A stretch of 64,000 nucleotides of DNA from Nocardioides sp. W7 (GTDB taxonomy: Bacteria > Actinomycetota > Actinomycetes > Propionibacteriales > Nocardioidaceae), in contig NZ_CP095078.1 in assembly GCF_022919075.1 (NCBI RefSeq), forward strand, positions 5,146,001 through 5,210,000, written 5' to 3'. Positions 63,555-64,000 of this stretch are shown piece by piece. The notes below the pieces were generated by a model, which was not told the DNA's origin, did no database searches, and saw nothing but the letters and a program-made list of their open reading frames with translations. Position 1 is the first letter of the stretch. Each line of letters begins with the position of its first letter. The translations under genes and the position numbers were made by a program.

Positions 63555-64000
63555 CTACTTGAACTCGATCCGCAGCAGCCGGAGGATGCCGAGCACGAGC
63601 GGGAGGATCAGCCAGATCGTGCCGGTGACGGCGATCTGCGCCCACTCCTCGCCGGTCGGCGTGTAGTCGCCGCTGAAGAGCGGCATCTGGGCGGTGTTGA
63701 ACTCGATCCAGGGCGCGACCTTCTCGAAGCCCTCGCTGAGGGCGCCGAGGATGCCGACCGCGATCGGCAGAATCAGGCTGTACGCGAAGTAGCCGACGAT
63801 CGCGGCCGGCGTGTTCATCAGCAGCATGGCGATCGCGAAGCCGATGAAGATCCCGATGATGTTGGCAAGCACGAAGCCGTTGAACAGCAGGTTGCCGTCG
63901 ACCGACCACTCCGGGGTCCCGCCGGTCGCCGCGCCCAGCAGGGTGCCGAAGACGGCGACCACGACGGCGATCAGCATGACGGCCACGCCGAGGCACAGGC
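63555..64000 (-). CDS. ABC-2-type membrane permease, N-terminus beyond window edge
   Basis: C-terminal 148 or so residues of a permease-like protein; the frame is open to base 64000, so the gene continues outside. Four TM segments are visible: AVMLIAVVVAVFGTLLGAATG, LLFNGFVLANIIGIFIGFAIAMLLM, AIVGYFAYSLILPIAVGILGAL and IAVTGTIWLILPLVLGILRLLRIEFK. An Arg/Lys end is typical of ABC-2 permeases where the C-terminus faces the cytoplasm. Substrate unknown. Confidence 0.75.
   Translation of the reverse strand, partial: LCLGVAVMLIAVVVAVFGTLLGAATGGTPEWSVDGNLLFNGFVLANIIGIFIGFAIAMLLMNTPAAIVGYFAYSLILPIAVGILGALSEGFEKVAPWIEFNTAQMPLFSGDYTPTGEEWAQIAVTGTIWLILPLVLGILRLLRIEFK

Overview
The window is high-GC throughout (roughly 70% by eye), densely packed, and full of 1-4 bp stop/start overlaps (GTGA, ATGA, TGATG). 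It also has many TANNNT boxes 6-8 nt upstream of start codons, which suggests leaderless transcription. Together with galactan-type sugar genes (glf plus GlfT1-like transferases), Ku/LigD end joining, an actinobacterial Tad locus, a DUF222-HNH protein and a large NAD-glutamate dehydrogenase, this points to a Nocardioides-like actinobacterium. That placement is inference; no rRNA is present. About 63 protein genes and one tRNA are supported.

Layout. 1-2.6 kb: UDP-galactopyranose mutase (cut by the window edge) and two tandem GT2 transferases for cell-wall galactan. 2.6-5.6 kb: ftsE-ftsX plus a secreted M23 peptidoglycan hydrolase with coiled coil, a division hydrolase module. 6.4-11.5 kb: a five-gene sulfonate-type cluster (lipoprotein, permease, ATPase, FMN monooxygenase, aldo/keto reductase). 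11.5-18 kb: DUF72, DUF222-HNH, prfB, a CAP protein, an NTF2-like protein, a GH6 cellulase-like protein and a VOC protein. 18-22.5 kb: a seven-gene Tad/Flp pilus operon on the minus strand. 22.7-31.5 kb: a 1383-aa secreted alpha/beta-hydrolase plus beta-helix protein, a spermidine-synthase-like protein, a GH18 protein, and a DUF2236 oxygenase divergent from a TetR regulator.

31.5-35 kb: an OmpR-type two-component pair whose kinase has a degenerate ATPase domain, next to a secreted TasA/camelysin-like protein preceded by four 5-mers spaced exactly 11 bp apart. 35-37.6 kb: stand-alone LigD polymerase and ligase genes with an L,D-transpeptidase gene between them. 37.7-39.9 kb: a distinctly lower-GC segment with three unfamiliar genes. 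39.9-43.1 kb: an FMO, BASS transporter and epimerase operon, followed by ku. 44.2-47.1 kb: a MerR regulator divergent from a large membrane protein carrying a duplicated D/H motif, plus a 39-aa membrane peptide. 47.1-52.6 kb: a dicarboxylate (malonate-like) catabolic cluster of fused carboxyltransferase, class III CoA-transferase and MatC-type carrier, with a divergent GntR regulator and a TSUP exporter.

52.7-54.6 kb: an ABC-2 exporter under a 21-bp operator. 54.7-55.4 kb: an excalibur/nuclease-fold protein lacking its catalytic residues. 55.6-60.4 kb: NAD-glutamate dehydrogenase. 60.5 kb: an unusual tRNA with a UAG anticodon on a short-variable-loop body. 60.6-64 kb: a PlsC-like acyltransferase, a second BASS transporter, rdgB, rph and the end of an ABC-2-type permease.

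No CRISPR array, insertion sequence, prophage or single clear-cut novel defence system was seen. The most unusual items are the tRNA, the 11-bp repeats beside the degenerate kinase, the MerR/duplicated-motif membrane locus, and the malonate-like cluster that replaces the usual MatA/MatB enzymes.
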